Shown: in pieces, positions 59,201 through 62,200 of the stretch
How positions within the stretch are numbered: the first letter of the stretch is position 1
Layout: each line of letters opens with the position of its first letter
Assembly (NCBI RefSeq): GCF_905171765.1
Contig: NC_053391.1
Span: 147,744,917 to 147,808,916 of the forward strand
Source of the DNA: Bufo bufo
Lineage: Eukaryota; Chordata; Amphibia; Anura; Bufonidae
DNA: 64,000 nucleotides
Direction of reading: 5' to 3'
Notes under the pieces: generated by a model
The model's input: the letters and a program-made list of their open reading frames with translations, nothing else
What the model was told of the DNA's origin: nothing
The model's database searches: none
Position numbers and translations under genes: made by a program

Positions 59201-62200
59201 GTCACGTTTTGGCTCCCGGGTGCATTGCGGCAAACGCGCGCGAGTAGGTACGCAATTGCAGTCAGTTTTGACTGCGATTGCGTTCCGTTTTTATCGCGCG
59301 GGTGCAATGTGTTTTGCACGCGCGAGATAAAAAACTGACTGTGGTACCCAGACCCGAACCCGGACTTCTTCCCTGAAGTTCAGGTTTGGGTTCGGTGTTG
59401 TATAGATGTAATTATTCTCCCTTATAACATGGTTATAAGGGAAAATAATAGCATTCTTAATACCACAGTAATTGACCATGTGATTGGACCATGTGATGTG
59501 ACGTCACCACAGGTCCTTTAGCCGGCAGCTCATGATTAAAAAAGTAAGAAGAGATTGGCAAATACGCGATCAAAAGGAGGAGGTGAGTTAATTTTATTTT
59601 TATTTTTTAACCCTCAATTGACCTTCTACTAAGCATTCTGTTTTAAGAATGCTATTATTTTCCCTTATAACTATGTTATAAGGGAAAATAATATAGTGAA
59701 TAGACTTTCATCTTAGCAACCATGCGTGAAAATCGCACCGCATCCGCATTTGCTTGTGGATGCTTGCGATTTTCTCGCAGTACCATTCACTTCTATGGGA
59801 CCTGCATTACGTGTAAAACGCACAATATAGAGCATGCTGCGATTTTCACACAACGCACAAGTGATGCGTGAAAATCACCGCTCATCTGCACAGCCTGATA
59901 GAAGTGAATGGGTCCGGATTCAGTGCGGGTGCAATGTGTTCACCTCGCGCATTGCACCCGCGTGGAAATCTCGCCCGTGTGAACCCAGCCTAAGAGTCCT
60001 GCATGTTTACTTTTAGCTTAGCGATGCAGGAGAAAGTTAATACAAGCCACTTACTAATGTATTGTGATTGCGCTATTGTCTGCTTTGCGGACTTGATTAA
60101 CTTTTCCATCTCATTATACACTTCGCGTTTCCTTGGTTACGACCACCCTGAAATCCAGCAATGGCGGTCATGCTTGCACAATAGGAGAAAGCTCCGGCTT
60201 CTCTGGTGGTCAGGACCGTGAGAGTGTGCACAGTTAAGCACTTTTCTAATAGGCAAGGACGGCCACCGCTGCTGGATCACAGGTTGGTCATAACCATGGA
60301 CACAAGCTGTGTATAATGTTATGGAAAAATTCATCTAGCCAGCAAAGGAAGCAATATGGGTAATAATACATTAGTAAATTCTTTGTATTAACTTTCTCTA
60401 CAATGCAATCTGCTGAAGTGACACAACCCCTTTACCTACTTATTAATGTGTGTTGTGTAACTTTTGTTATTCCTTTTAGCCTTTTCTACTTCATTGGCTT
60501 TGGTTAATATTCCTGTGTCGTTAATTTGTCATGATTTGATATTTTGTCCTTGATGGTTTTTCTTTTTTCTGCCATTTAGAAAGTTGAAAAGAATTATGCT
60601 TTTGAGATTCCAGATGTCCCCACCAGCTCAGAGTATCTTGAGGTTCGATATGCTGTAAGTATCTACATTATAAAACCTTTAGATTCAGCCGCACGTGAGC
60701 ACATTGTTAGGCCTCATGCCCACGACTGTTGTGTGAATCCGCGTCTGTTCCGTCATTTTTCACAGTTTAGCGGAGGTCCCATTCATTTCTATGGAGCTGT
60801 GAAAAAAACACTGTCGTGTGCATGAGGCCTTAATAGTATTCATCTAGCTGTAAGGGGAAATATATCCATGCATTCTGTTTACGTGCATTGCTTTAAACTC
60901 AAACTTCAAAAATGAGGACCCTGGGCCTCCCCCCCCCCCCCCCAACATGTGGCAATATTGGTAAATTTGTTTGAAGCCAAACCTACAGTGCTGAGCAGAT
61001 ACATGTAATAGTTGTCCCTCCCCTTCCTCCCCATTGACACGTTAGAATGACTGTTTTGTGTCTGGATTTGGACAAATAGAGAACAACTAGTCTGGAGTCT
61101 GTCCGCAGTTTTTACCCTGCAGAATTGCTAATAGTTGTAGGCAGGAGACTGGTCACAGTTAGGTATTTACAGGTTGTATTGTAAGGGGTTTAACCAGCCC
61201 AAATTGGCACTCCTGCTGGTCCGGGCTGTTAAAGCATGAGCGTGGCTCCCGCTCTCCACTGGACCGGTGATCCGTTCAGCGCTTAGACCATGCCGCTGTG
61301 AAAGGCCCAGCCTTAGGCCCTTTAGTCAATGCCGTAAAAAGGAATATTGGTGGTCATGAAGGGTTTAAAACATTTTTTCCAGCAATGCGGTCACATTTGA
61401 ACATGGTACCAGTGCAGATGCCTTCAGTTGCCAAGCTCACTTGCAGGAGGTCAGCCAGTTTCATAGATACAAATCTGCTGACAGATGCCATTTAACTTCT
61501 TCACAGCTCCTGAGGGGCTAAACTGCTCACGTTCTCAACTTTTAATGTTGAGTTTATCAGAGTATATATAGCTGCAAGAGCAAATATTTAAACTTCCATT
61601 CCTCATCATAGGTCATCAGTATCTCTTTGGTGGTGGTTCGTCACCCTGCACTTTTGCCTGTCAGCTGTTTGAGTAGCTCCAGTGCCAGAACTACACAGCT
61701 GCTAATCCCATGTGTAGTGGACAGAACTAGCTTCTACAGCGCTACCCGTTCTCTTCACTGGGAGCAGAACTGCAGTAACCAGCTTCATCCAGTACACAGT
61801 GGACATGGATGTCTAGTTGCGGTGATGATTTTCAGTGCTGGAGCTACCCTGAAATGGCTGATGTGTGGTGTGTCAGATCCCTGCCGATCCGGTGTTGATG
61901 GCCATCAGTAATAAAATTCTGGACCGAACCCTTTAAAAGCTCATGCACACGACCAGTAGGTCTCTATTCTTGTCCAGACTTGCAGATGAGAGCAGCGCTT
62001 TGTATTCAAGGGAGTGAGAAAACTATGGAATGCACATGGATGCTGTCCCTATTTTGTTTTTGTTTGTTTTTTCCAGACAGAAATGCATATACTGCCGCCT
62101 GTATGAGGCCTAATGGAGAGCATAATAGGTTGATGGGTCACGTGCCTGAATTTGTATGGTTATACTATTTTAGGTTATCTTGTATTATCCACTCGTAAGT